Assembly: GCA_902494935.1 (NCBI GenBank)
Contig: CABUVH010000038.1
Span: 1 to 13,413 of the forward strand
DNA: 13,413 bases
Source: an uncultured Collinsella sp.
Lineage (GTDB): Bacteria; Actinomycetota; Coriobacteriia; Coriobacteriales; Coriobacteriaceae
Direction: 5' to 3'
Shown here: positions 1 through 7,806 of the stretch, piece by piece
Layout: each line of letters opens with the position of its first letter
How positions within the stretch are numbered: the first letter of the stretch is position 1
Notes under the pieces: generated by a model
What the model was told of the DNA's origin: nothing
Databases searched by the model: none
What the model saw: only the letters and a program-made list of their open reading frames with translations
Position numbers and translations under genes: made by a program

Positions 1-29
1 CTTTGTGGTGGTCGTTTCGGTCGCAGAGC

Positions 30-66
30 AAAAGGCGGGCCATCTCCCGCAAGAGATGACCCGCCT
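30..66 (-). terminator. Intrinsic terminator after pstB
   Basis: Read on the minus strand, AGGCGGG and CCCGCCT (60-66 with 33-39) pair, then after one mismatch GAGATG-type arms (53-58 with 41-46) close a six-base loop. A TTTT run follows at 30-33. This is a classic rho-independent terminator shape about 55 bases after the pstB stop codon. It suggests the transcript ends here, or that downstream genes outside the window are only partly read through. Confidence 0.75.
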
Positions 67-77
67 CTCCAATCAGT

Positions 78-103
78 CCCGCGGTAACCGTGGCCGCCGC
101 GGG
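78..103. other. GC-rich hairpin between pstB and its terminator
   Basis: CCCGCGG at 78-84 pairs with CCGCGGG at 97-103 across a 12-base loop. No T-run follows on either strand, so it is probably not a terminator by itself. It may protect the 3' end of the pst transcript or pause polymerase ahead of the terminator at 30-66. Confidence 0.35.
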
Positions 104-121
104 CCTCAAGCATGTCCCGGA

Positions 122-990
<869 letters not shown>

Positions 991-994
<4 letters not shown>

Positions 995-1917
995 TCGGCC
1001 GTCATCTTCCTTGCCAGTTGCTTGCCCACAATACGGGCGGCTACGTTAAACAGCAGTACGCAAATCATCAGCAGCGCCGCGGTGCCCCAAACGATCTGCT
1101 GGGCCTCGGGGCTGCCCTCGCCATAGATCTTGTAGATGTGCACGGCGAGCGACTCGCCGGGGCGGAACACGTTCCAGGCGCAGGTGGGGCTCGACAGGTT
1201 AAAGCTCAAGAAGTTCAGACGCACCGGCGAGCTCATGCCCGAGGTAAAGAGCAGTGCTGCGGCCTCGCCAAACACACGGCCGGCCGAAAGCACGATGCCG
1301 GTCACGATGGCGGGCATGGCCTCGGGGATTAGGATGTGCAGCGTGGCCTCCCAGCGGGTGAGGCCCATGGCCAGGCACGCATCGCGCTGGGCCTGCGGCA
1401 CGTCCTCGAGCGCCTGCTGGATCACGCGCACCAGGATGGGGATGTTGAACATGGTGAGCGCGACGGCGCCGGAGATAATGGAGTACTTCCAGCCCAACTG
1501 CACCGAGAACACCAGGAAGCCGAACATGCCGACGACGATCGAAGGCAGCGAGGACAGCGTCTCGATGGCGGTGGAGGCGATGTCGCGGATGGGTCCATCG
1601 GGTGCGTATTCGACCAAGAAGACCGCGCCGCCCAGGCTGATGGGCACCGAGATGACCAAGGTGATCAGCAGCAGGTAGAACGAGTCGAACAGCTGGTAGA
1701 GCACGCCGCCCTGGGTGCCGTTGGCACGCGACGGCTCCGTGAGGAAGCCCGGCTGGAACAGCGTCGAGATGCCCTCGAACAGGATGTAGGCCACCATGGA
1801 AACGACGATGAGCATGACGGTGGCGACGATTGCCGTCAACACGCCCGTGGCGATGCGGTCCTGTTTTTGGACACGCCCGAGTCTCGCCTCGTCGATATGG
1901 ATGCGCGTGCTAGCCAC
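991..1917 (-). CDS. pstA: Phosphate ABC transporter permease PstA
   Basis: This is one of the two membrane subunits of the Pst channel. The 308 residues begin with a basic cytoplasmic tail, then a first membrane helix (around residues 25-47, VLTAIVATVMLIVVSMVAYI) and about five more. The permease EAA-type loop that docks on PstB is visible as MGLTRWEATLHILIPEAMP, followed by a conserved GRVFGEAAALL stretch. The chosen start is a GTG at 1917. It overlaps the pstC stop codon by eight bases and has AAGGGGG and GAAGG upstream. A TTG at 1941 would add eight residues but is less likely. The gene overlaps pstB by four bases, so the operon is tightly coupled. Confidence 0.93.
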
Positions 1918-2818
1918 GAGCCTTCGCCCCCTTGCGGCCAATGAGATGGATGATCAGGATGAAGATGAGGCTCATGCCCATCAGCAGCAGACCGAGTGCC
2001 CACAGGACGTCGTCCTGGGCCGAGCCCTCGGCATAGACCGCCATGGACGTGGTGAGCGTGGTCGTGATGGTCGAAGCCGGCGACAGCAGCGACGTTGGCA
2101 TGGCCTCGATGCCGCCGATGACCATGCGCACGGCGAGCGTCTCGCCAAAGGCACGGGTCATACCCAGGATGACCGCGGTCATGAGCGACGGCATGGCGGA
2201 CTTGAGCACCACGTGCCAGATGGTCTGCCAGCGCGTGTAGCCCAGTGCGAGCGAACCCTGACGGTAACTATCGGGCACGGCGCGCAGGCCGTCGACCGAA
2301 AGCGTGGTCATGGTCGGCAGGATCATGACGGCCAGCACGATGGCGCCGGGCAGGATGCCCAGGCCCGTGCTCACGTGAAAGACGCTCTTCATAAGGCCGA
2401 CGACAACGTGAAAGCCGATCAGGCCAAAGACGACCGAGGGGATGCCGGTCAAAAGCTCAATAAGCGGCTGAAAGACCTTGGAACCAAACTTAGGCTGAAT
2501 CTCGACCGCAAAGATGGCAGAGCCGATGGCGATGGGCAGCGCGATGAGCGTGGAGAGCACCATGACCGCAAACGAGGTGACAATCAGGGGCAGGGCGCCG
2601 GTGTAGGGCAGGCCGCTTTCGGCTGTGTAGGCCAGGTCCCACTTGGTGCCGGTGAAGAACTCGACGACCGAAACGCCGTCCTTGAGAAAAGCCGAGAGGC
2701 CCTTTTGGGCGACCATAAAGATGAGCGCGGCAACGACAAGCGTCACGAGCGCAACGCACGCGCCCGTGACGCCCAGGCCCACGTTCTCAAGGTCGCGCTT
2801 TGGCAGCTGTTTTGCCAT
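1910..2818 (-). CDS. pstC: Phosphate ABC transporter permease PstC
   Basis: This is the partner membrane subunit of PstA in the phosphate channel. The 302-residue protein has a short basic N-terminus, a first membrane helix around residues 15-35 (GACVALVTLVVAALIFMVAQ) and five further hydrophobic segments. A periplasmic-type loop carries FFTGTKWD, a PstC signature. The EAA loop reads LALGYTRWQTIWHVVLKSAMP and is followed by TRAFGETLAVRM. Start ATG 2818 has an AAAGG motif about seven bases upstream. The gene lies 24 bases after the pstS stop and overlaps the pstA start, so it belongs to the same transcript. It ends with the basic tail IGRKGAKARG. Confidence 0.95.
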   Translation of the reverse strand: MAKQLPKRDLENVGLGVTGACVALVTLVVAALIFMVAQKGLSAFLKDGVSVVEFFTGTKWDLAYTAESGLPYTGALPLIVTSFAVMVLSTLIALPIAIGSAIFAVEIQPKFGSKVFQPLIELLTGIPSVVFGLIGFHVVVGLMKSVFHVSTGLGILPGAIVLAVMILPTMTTLSVDGLRAVPDSYRQGSLALGYTRWQTIWHVVLKSAMPSLMTAVILGMTRAFGETLAVRMVIGGIEAMPTSLLSPASTITTTLTTSMAVYAEGSAQDDVLWALGLLLMGMSLIFILIIHLIGRKGAKARG

Positions 2819-2842
2819 TGCAAACCTTTCCGGGACGATTAC

Positions 2843-3781
2843 TTATTTAGCGGAGACCTTGCCGCTGGCGTCCTTGACGACCTTCATGGCAGAGACGGGG
2901 ATAAAGCCCTGCTCCTCGACGAGCTTGCCCTGGACGTCATCGGAAAGCATGAACTCCAGGAAGGCCTTGGTGGCCTCGTCGGCATCCTTAGCGCAGTACA
3001 TGTGCTCGGTAGCCCAGATCTTGAAGGAGTCGTCGGTGACATTCTTACTCTTGGGCTCGACGCCCTCGACCTTGATGGCGTTGAACTTGGAGTCATCAAA
3101 GTGCGAGAAATCGAGGTAGGAGATGGCGTTGTCGGTGCTGCCCATCTGAGTCTGGACGTCGCCGGACTTGTCGAGCTCGGCGTCGCCCTTAAAGTCGACG
3201 GTCTCGTCGCCAAAGACGGCGGCCTCGAAGGTGGCGCGGGTACCGGAGCCGGCCTTGCGGTTGAAGACGACGATGGTGGCGTCGTCGCCGCCGACCTCCT
3301 TCCAGTTGGTAATCTGACCGGAGAAGATACCCTTGAGCTGCTCGAGGGACAGGTCGTCGACCTTGACGTTCTTGGAGACGACGGGGCCCATGCCCACGAC
3401 GGCGACCTCGTGGTCGACGAGGTTCTTGACTTGATCGGCCTCAAGCTTGGTCTCGGCGAAGACGTCGGAGTTGCCGATGGTGACGGTGCCGGCGGCGACA
3501 GCGGTCAGGCCCTTGCCCGAACCGTTACCCGAGCCGGAGACGGAGACGTCGGGGTTGGCGTCCATGAACTTCTCGGCAGCGGCCTCGACGAGAGCCTGGA
3601 ACGAAGAGGCACCGTCGTAGGTCACCTCGCCGGAGACGGACTCGGCAGCAGCGGCGCTACCCTTGTCGGCGGCATCGGATGCGCCGGAGCCGCCGCACCC
3701 AACGAGACCGAGACCGACGATGCTGGCAAGACCACCAGCGAGGCCGAGGAACTGACGACGAGAATAAGCCTGATCGAGCAT
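2843..3781 (-). CDS. pstS: Phosphate-binding lipoprotein PstS
   Basis: This is the extracellular phosphate receptor that feeds PstC/PstA. The chosen ATG at 3781 gives 312 residues and has an AAGGAAG site six bases upstream. Longer in-frame starts (to 3871) lack a ribosome binding site and would bury the signal peptide. The N-terminus carries both a twin-arginine motif (SRRQFLG, about residues 7-13) and a lipobox ending LVGC (Cys29). The mature protein is therefore predicted to be a Tat-exported, lipid-anchored protein, and a low-complexity Gly/Ser/Ala linker follows the Cys. Family hallmarks are the GSGNGSGKGL segment, SGQITNWKEVGG and the phosphate-contacting KAGSGTRATFE. It is the first gene of the pst operon and sits behind a roughly 200-base leader and control region. 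Confidence 0.95.
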   Translation of the reverse strand: MLDQAYSRRQFLGLAGGLASIVGLGLVGCGGSGASDAADKGSAAAAESVSGEVTYDGASSFQALVEAAAEKFMDANPDVSVSGSGNGSGKGLTAVAAGTVTIGNSDVFAETKLEADQVKNLVDHEVAVVGMGPVVSKNVKVDDLSLEQLKGIFSGQITNWKEVGGDDATIVVFNRKAGSGTRATFEAAVFGDETVDFKGDAELDKSGDVQTQMGSTDNAISYLDFSHFDDSKFNAIKVEGVEPKSKNVTDDSFKIWATEHMYCAKDADEATKAFLEFMLSDDVQGKLVEEQGFIPVSAMKVVKDASGKVSAK

Positions 3782-3806
3782 GATCTTCCTTTCATACATG
3801 CGATTC

Positions 3807-3866
3807 GCGGGCACCCTGCCCGCTTTGCTGTTTGGAAAGATACGGCCTCGATCGGGCAGTGCCCGC
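3807..3866 (-). promoter_or_regulatory. Two similar hairpins in the pstS leader
   Basis: On the minus strand the leader holds two near-identical stem sequences: CGGGCA/TGCCCG (3853-3865) and GCGGGCA/TGCCCGC (3807-3823, three-base loop). Because the arms share sequence, the first GCGGGCA could pair either with its own partner or with TGCCCGC of the second hairpin, giving mutually exclusive folds just upstream of the pstS ribosome binding site. No T-run follows either hairpin. A role in leader control or mRNA stability is inference. Confidence 0.35.
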
Positions 3867-3920
3867 GCCAACTGCGGTTTCTTACGGTCATTTGATAGAC
3901 CCTTACCGCAAGCTCTGCCC

Positions 3921-3942
3921 AGCCTTTACAAACGGATAACAA
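3921..3942 (-). promoter_or_regulatory. Candidate Pho box upstream of pstS
   Basis: On the minus strand, two adjacent 11-mers, TTGTTATCCGT and TTGTAAAGGCT, share the pattern TTGTnA at an exact 11-bp spacing. That is the direct-repeat period used by PhoB/PhoP-type response regulators. A further TGTAAAAGG lies upstream at 3964-3972. A possible -10 (TATCAA, complement of 3892-3897) lies farther downstream than usual. The placement before a pst operon fits phosphate-starvation control, but the motif match is loose. Confidence 0.3.
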
Positions 3943-3979
3943 TCCAGCGCCGAACATGGCGCACCTTTTACACCAGAGG

Positions 3980-4070
3980 AAGGTAGTTGTTGGGGACGTT
4001 CTTAAACGACTAGTCGTTGGGGACGTTCTTGTTTGACTAGTCATTTAAGAACGTCCCCAAGGACTACCTT
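3980..4070. repeat. Composite palindrome with three GGGGACGTTCTT copies
   Basis: Arms at 3980-4006 and 4044-4070 are inverted repeats matching at 25 of 27 positions. Inside, a 27-bp unit (GTTGGGGACGTTCTT, four variable bases, GACTAGTC) is repeated in tandem at 3989-4015 and 4016-4042. The variable four bases read AAAC in one copy and GTTT in the other, so they are reverse complements. The third copy of GGGGACGTTCTT is the inverted right arm. It resembles a dispersed REP-like or hairpin transposition substrate more than a terminator. It lies between the pstS promoter region and the dipeptidase 3' end, and no protein gene covers it. Confidence 0.7.
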
Positions 4071-4102
4071 GGAAACCCCACAGGTTGAGCATAAGTCAGC
4101 GA

Positions 4103-4200
4103 AAACGCCCCTAAGCGAGCAAGGTGACGTGAAAGAGGAGGGAAGCGTACTTTTGTACGCGACCGACGATTGAACGTCAGATTGCCGCTTGGGGGCGTTT
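4103..4200. repeat. 98-nt highly structured intergenic element
   Basis: Three nested helices can be drawn by eye. AAACGCCCC (4103-4111) pairs with GGGGCGTTT (4192-4200) and continues through a G-T pair and AAGCG/CGCTT. After one bulged A, GCAA/TTGC follows, for about 19 pairs. TGACGT (4125-4130) then pairs with ACGTCA (4174-4179). GCGTAC-TTTT-GTACGC (4145-4160) forms the tip. A purine-rich strand between helices contains GAGGAGG. On the minus strand the element ends in TTTT, so it could terminate dipeptidase transcription. The complexity exceeds a simple terminator, so it may be a structured RNA or a dispersed repeat. No match to a named RNA family is recognised. Confidence 0.6.
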
Positions 4201-4213
4201 GCAGCGTCGAGCT

Positions 4214-4241
4214 GTTACGCGGTTTGGTAAAACCGCGTAAC
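4214..4241 (-). terminator. Hairpin immediately after the dipeptidase gene
   Basis: A perfect 12-bp stem (GTTACGCGGTTT with AAACCGCGTAAC, four-base loop 4226-4229) begins two bases past the dipeptidase stop codon. On the minus strand no T-run follows, so it may act as a 3' stabilising stem, with termination completed at the larger element at 4103-4200. Confidence 0.5.
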
Positions 4242-4242
4242 C

Positions 4243-5679
4243 CTAAAGCTCTAATTCATTCAAACGAAGGATCGCAACAATATAGATCTTGAGCGCTTGC
4301 TTGAGCTGTTCCTCGTTGGCGCACTCGTTGGGGCCGTGCATCTGGCCGCCCCATGCGGGCAGCTCCAAGCCGGTCTCCTCGGGGCCAAACGAGACGGCGC
4401 GGGCAAAGTTGCGCGCGTACGTACCGCCGCCCATGGCAAAGGGCTCAGCATGCTTGCCCGTAAACTCGTTATAGGTATCAATAAGCGCCTTCACGGCCGG
4501 ATCGTCGGCAGACACCGAGAACGGCACCTTCGCGCGACCCAGCTGGCACGTCACACCAAAACGGCCCACGAGCGGCTCGAGCTGCTCACGGATGGTATCG
4601 GCACTGGTGCTATCGGGGAAGCGCACGTCGATGACCTGCTCGATGTGGCCATCCACCACACGGATGACGCCGGGATTGCAGGTGAGCGGGCCAAACGCCG
4701 GGCTCGTCGCGTCGATACCCAGGCCGCGGCCATAGGCGTCCGCATGCACAAAGGCCAAAAACTTGACAAACTCGTGCTCGGCAGGCGTCAGCAGGCGCTC
4801 GTCGCGTGCACCAAACGCGTCCTCGGCCTCGCGCAGATACGACACGATCAGGCCGACGGCGTTGATGGTGCCCTCGGGCATCGAGGCATGACCGCCAATG
4901 CCGTGGGCAAAAATCTGCGCATGCCCGTTATCGAGCGTCGTGATCTCCAGGCGGTCGGCGTTCTCGACCGGCGCCGGCAGTTCATCGGCGGCAATCGCAA
5001 GTTCGCAGATGGACTGCGACGGGATAGCGTTACTCGCCTCGGCACCGCTCCACGATACGATGCGTCCTCCATCGATCTTGGGGCTCACAAACGTCGCCCC
5101 AAACTGGCCCTTCTCGGCATTGCAGACCGGGAACTCGGCATCGGGCGTAAACAGAAAGTCGGGGTCTGCGTGGTTCTCCAGATAATGGTGAACGTCGGAC
5201 ATGCCCACTTCCTCATCGCAGCCCAGCAGCGCGCGGAAGGTATAGCGCGGCACAATGCCGTGCTTGAGCAGGTACGCGCCGGCATAAAGCGACAACACCG
5301 CCGGGCCCTTGTCGTCGATCACGCCACGGCCGAGCAGCCAGCCCTCGCGACGCTCCATCGCAAACGGGTCGGTGTTCCAGCCGGGGCCGGCGGGCACCAC
5401 GTCCACGTGGCAGATGGTCGCGAGCTGCTTGTCGCCGCGACCCGGGATATCGGCAATGCCCACATAGCCCTCGTCGTCGCTCGTCTGGTAGCCGAGCTTT
5501 TGCGCAATGCCGAGCGCGCAATCGAGCGCATCACGGACCGGGCGGCCAAACGGCGCACCGGGCTCTGCATTGGCAGCAACGGCCACGGACGGATAGCTCA
5601 CCAGTTGTTCGATATCGGCGACAACATCCTCCCAGACCTCGTCGACATACTCAGCGACGCTCTGCTCCACCTGATTCAT
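4243..5679 (-). CDS. M20 family dipeptidase (PepV/Sapep type)
   Basis: This is a predicted cytoplasmic zinc dipeptidase releasing amino acids from short peptides. The 478 residues carry the M20 metal-site pattern in order: HVDVVPAG (His91, Asp93), GRGVIDDKGP (Asp122/Asp123), DEEVG (Glu156, Glu157), a TPDAEFPVCNAEKG block (Asp180) typical of PepV/Sapep enzymes, and a late MHGPNE His at about 448. The chosen ATG at 5679 has an AAGGAGGT site spaced about six bases. An upstream in-frame extension of 65 residues is Arg-rich, overlaps the neighbouring gene antisense-style and has no support. It lies 55 bases after the HAD gene on the same strand and probably shares its transcript. Exact substrate preference (carnosine-like or general dipeptides) cannot be told from sequence. 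Confidence 0.92.
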   Translation of the reverse strand: MNQVEQSVAEYVDEVWEDVVADIEQLVSYPSVAVAANAEPGAPFGRPVRDALDCALGIAQKLGYQTSDDEGYVGIADIPGRGDKQLATICHVDVVPAGPGWNTDPFAMERREGWLLGRGVIDDKGPAVLSLYAGAYLLKHGIVPRYTFRALLGCDEEVGMSDVHHYLENHADPDFLFTPDAEFPVCNAEKGQFGATFVSPKIDGGRIVSWSGAEASNAIPSQSICELAIAADELPAPVENADRLEITTLDNGHAQIFAHGIGGHASMPEGTINAVGLIVSYLREAEDAFGARDERLLTPAEHEFVKFLAFVHADAYGRGLGIDATSPAFGPLTCNPGVIRVVDGHIEQVIDVRFPDSTSADTIREQLEPLVGRFGVTCQLGRAKVPFSVSADDPAVKALIDTYNEFTGKHAEPFAMGGGTYARNFARAVSFGPEETGLELPAWGGQMHGPNECANEEQLKQALKIYIVAILRLNELEL

Positions 5680-5734
5680 GGACGACCTCCTTACCAATGA
5701 GCGACGGGTACGCCCGCCCCTCACATTATGTCTA

Positions 5735-6397
5735 TTAGATAGCGAAAAGTTTAGCAAGCTCGGCCACCGAGTGCACCACCGCATCGGCGCCCGCGGCCTC
5801 GTGCTCCCCCGGCGCTGCCGCGCCCGAATAGATGCCGATGCACGGCACGCCCATCGCGTGCGCGCCCTCCACATCGTTAAAGCGATCGCCGATCATCACG
5901 GCATCGTCGGCCGTCGCGCCGAGCGCCGCCAGGGCATCGCGAACCGAATCGGCCTTGGTCTCGCGTCCCTGCGGCGGATTCATGCCAACCACCGCCTCAA
6001 ACTGCGAAAGCCCCAGCTCGTCCACCATGTCAATGCACTTTGCCTCCATGCGTGACGTCGCCACGGCCAAGCGATGCCCCTGCGCGACAAGGCCATCGAG
6101 CAGCTCGGGGATTCCATCGAACACGGGATACTCTTCCGGTCCCAGCTCATCAAAAAAGGCACGGTACTCGTCGGCCACCACAAGCGACTCCTCGCGTGTA
6201 AAGCCGTAAAAGTCGTGGAAGCTCTTCCACAGCGGAGGCCCGATCATGCGACGCAGGTCACCCATCTGCGCCTCCGAAAACCCGCGCGCGGCCAACGTCT
6301 TGCGCGTCGAGGTCATCACCGCTCGACCCGTATCTGCCACCGTGCCATCGAAATCAAACAGCACGACCGGCCGCTTGCATATCTCCAGCGCCTCCAT
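5735..6397 (-). CDS. HAD-superfamily phosphatase (phosphoglycolate-phosphatase-like)
   Basis: This is a predicted cytoplasmic phosphatase of the HAD superfamily. The 220-residue form shows motif I LFDFDGTVADTG (nucleophile Asp15, Asp17), an alpha-helical cap after residue 20, motif II AVATSR, a motif III Lys in RETKAD, and motif IV VMIGDRFNDVEGA. Layout and size match the Gph/PGPase-like group, which acts on small phosphorylated metabolites. The substrate cannot be assigned. The ATG at 6397 is preferred because AGAGGG lies six bases upstream. An ATG at 6403 and a GTG at 6430 are in frame and would add 2 or 11 residues. It is divergent from the DegV gene and followed at 55 bases by the dipeptidase. 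Confidence 0.88.
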   Translation of the reverse strand: MEALEICKRPVVLFDFDGTVADTGRAVMTSTRKTLAARGFSEAQMGDLRRMIGPPLWKSFHDFYGFTREESLVVADEYRAFFDELGPEEYPVFDGIPELLDGLVAQGHRLAVATSRMEAKCIDMVDELGLSQFEAVVGMNPPQGRETKADSVRDALAALGATADDAVMIGDRFNDVEGAHAMGVPCIGIYSGAAAPGEHEAAGADAVVHSVAELAKLFAI

Positions 6398-6446
6398 CGG
6401 CATCCCTCTTCCCCAGTTGACGATTTCCACACCGACACTTCAAACT

Positions 6447-6491
6447 GTTGACTATTCAACAATTGAACCTATAAATGTGGAACGACTCCAC
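6447..6491 (+). promoter_or_regulatory. Promoter and possible operator for the DegV gene
   Basis: TTGACT (6448-6453) and TATAAA (6470-6475) are separated by 16 bases, a good sigma-70/SigA type promoter about 80 bases before the DegV start. Two overlapping inverted repeats cover the -35 and spacer: GTTGA/TCAAC (6447-6460) and TTCAA/TTGAA (6455-6467). A third, GTGGA/TCCAC (6477-6491), follows the -10. The palindromes could bind a regulator shared with the divergent HAD gene. That is inference. Confidence 0.55.
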
Positions 6492-6553
6492 TATACTTGT
6501 CGCACTTTGCTCTCAGAAGGCGGCGCTGCCGCGCCCCAACGAAAGGTGCAATT

Positions 6554-7414
6554 ATGTCTTTTGCCATCATAACCGACTCCACGTCGGACATCTCCCCCGC
6601 CCGCGCCCAAGAGCTCGGCATTTACGTCATTCCGCTGCATGTGATTATCGAAGGCGAGGACCTGCTCGACCAGGTACAGATCACCGCCCAGGAGTACGTC
6701 GCCCGCATGGCCGGCTCCGAGCAGCTGCCGCATACCTCGCAGCCGAGTGCCGGCGAGTTCAAGGCGCTGTTTGACCGCGTGCGCGCCGATGGCCACGACA
6801 GCGCGATCTTTATCTCGCTGTGCAGCGAGTGGTCCGCCTGCTATTCCAATGCATGCCTGGTCGCCGAGACCCACGAGCTCGACGTGCGCTGCATCGATTC
6901 GCGCACCGGCTCGGGCGCCGAGGGCCTGCTGGTGGAGTACGCGCTCGCCATGCGCGAGGACGGCCGCAGCCTGGACGAGACCGAGGCACAGATCCGCGCG
7001 ACCCTGCCCGACGCGCACCTGCTGCTGATTCCCCGCACGCTCGAGAACCTCGTTAAGAACGGCCGCGCGCCCAAGCTCGCCGGCCAGCTCACGCAGATGC
7101 TCAATATTCGCCTGGCCGTTTCGCCGGAGTGGCAGTCGGGCGAGATCAAGGCCATCAAGAAGGGCCGCGGCGCCAAGCGCATCGTCGCCAACACCATGGC
7201 CGACTGCCTCGCGTTTTTGGCCGAGCACCCGGGCTCAAGCGTGCGCGTGCTCACGACCGGCGCCGCCGAGGAGCAGGAACTTGTCAACGAGGCGCTCGCG
7301 GGCCAGGACTACGTAGACGCCGGCACCGGCCCCATCGGCTGCACCATCGCCACCCACGTAGGCGTCGATGCCATCGCCATCAGCTACTGCCCCCGCTACC
7401 AGCCCACCCGCTAA
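6554..7414 (+). CDS. DegV family fatty-acid-binding protein
   Basis: This is a predicted cytoplasmic fatty-acid carrier of the DegV/FakB family. In Firmicutes such proteins present fatty acids to the kinase FakA for phosphorylation. The 286 residues start at an ATG preceded by GAAAGGTG; a longer in-frame start at 6497 has no ribosome site. Visible family features are the N-terminal AIITDSTSDIS, the TSQPSAGEF lipid-site segment (61-69), ISLCSEWSACYSNA in place of the usual SSxLSGTYQSA, and a DSRTGSGAEGLLV block near the middle. The first domain is alpha/beta and ends in a nucleotide-like C-terminal lobe. No FakA partner lies in the window. Transcription probably ends at the 69-bp hairpin just downstream. 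Confidence 0.92.
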   Translation: MSFAIITDSTSDISPARAQELGIYVIPLHVIIEGEDLLDQVQITAQEYVARMAGSEQLPHTSQPSAGEFKALFDRVRADGHDSAIFISLCSEWSACYSNACLVAETHELDVRCIDSRTGSGAEGLLVEYALAMREDGRSLDETEAQIRATLPDAHLLLIPRTLENLVKNGRAPKLAGQLTQMLNIRLAVSPEWQSGEIKAIKKGRGAKRIVANTMADCLAFLAEHPGSSVRVLTTGAAEEQELVNEALAGQDYVDAGTGPIGCTIATHVGVDAIAISYCPRYQPTR

Positions 7415-7426
7415 GAGCACCCATAC

Positions 7427-7495
7427 CACTTGCGGTGAAATAGGGACTGTTTTTGGCTCATCAGCCGCCAATCAAACCCTATTCCACCGCAACTT
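7427..7495 (+). repeat. 69-bp palindromic repeat, copy A
   Basis: This matches copy B (10988-11056) at 64 of 69 positions in the same orientation. Arms TTGCGGTGAAATAGGG (7430-7445) and CCCTATTCCACCGCAA (7477-7492) pair with one mismatch, and the loop contains a small GGCT/AGCC hairpin. It starts 12 bases after the DegV stop. The two copies bracket the TOTE-type gene. The spacing start-to-start is 3561 bp. Confidence 0.85.
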
Positions 7496-7499
7496 TTTT
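7430..7499 (+). terminator. Likely terminator of the DegV transcript
   Basis: The 16-bp imperfect stem of repeat copy A is followed on the plus strand by C and then six T residues (7494-7499), just downstream of the DegV stop codon. This copy can therefore serve as an intrinsic terminator. Copy B lacks the T-run. Confidence 0.55.
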
Positions 7500-7586
7500 G
7501 CTGCGCCATCCAAATACAAGATATTGCTGGCAATCGGCGCGTTCCCAGCTGTTTGGGGAGCTATGATTAGCCCCGAACGATACCCC

Positions 7587-7806
7587 GTGGGCAAAAAATG
7601 CCAAATATGAGTACTGCCACCATTTTAGTAGCAGCAAAATCTAGCTGAAATTGCCCCCTTCCACCGATTTCAAGCTCCATAAAGCCCCGAATCGTCATGT
7701 TTAGGGGGTTGTATATATTAAATCGCAGTCAATTGGTCTTAAAAACTTTCCAAATAATATGGTACTAACTAAGCAACAGTACTCATATTTGCCATTTTTT
7801 GCCCAC
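7587..7806. repeat. 220-bp element with 30-bp terminal inverted repeats
   Basis: GTGGGCAAAAAATG at 7587 opens a 30-base arm ending GAGTACTG (7616). Its reverse complement occupies 7777-7806 with a single mismatch (29/30). The roughly 160 bases between are AT-rich and hold no convincing gene. The size, terminal inverted repeats and lack of coding capacity fit a miniature inverted-repeat (MITE-like) element or a very long foldback. No obvious target-site duplication flanks the arms. It separates copy A of the 69-bp repeat from the TOTE-type gene. Confidence 0.7.
7733..7760 (+). promoter_or_regulatory. Possible outward promoter inside the 220-bp element
   Basis: TTGGTC (7733-7738) and TAATAT (7755-7760) are spaced 16 bases in an AT-rich setting and point toward the TOTE-type gene, about 260 bases ahead of its start. 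It is the best promoter-like pair in the leader, but AT-rich DNA yields chance matches. Confidence 0.35.

Noticed and set aside
1796..3895. A 699-codon plus-strand open frame over pstA, pstC and pstS
   Set aside because: It is the antisense shadow of three well-supported pst genes. The translation is Asp/Gly/His-rich low complexity with no family resemblance, as expected for the reverse of GC-rich codons.
3989..4042. The tandem 27-bp repeats as a minimal CRISPR
   Set aside because: The units abut with no spacers, contain internal palindromes and have no cas genes nearby.
4297..5700. A 467-codon plus-strand open frame opposite the dipeptidase
   Set aside because: It lies wholly antisense to a gene with complete M20 metal motifs and a strong ribosome binding site, and its translation shows no recognisable domain.
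5680..5874. N-terminal extension of the dipeptidase to 543 residues
   Set aside because: The extra 65 residues are Arg-rich, overlap the HAD gene and bypass the AAGGAGGT site placed correctly before the ATG at 5679.
7368..7610. An 80-codon plus-strand frame spanning the DegV 3' end and repeat copy A
   Set aside because: It starts inside the DegV gene in another frame, crosses the terminator hairpin and enters the 220-bp element; no ribosome site or family resemblance.
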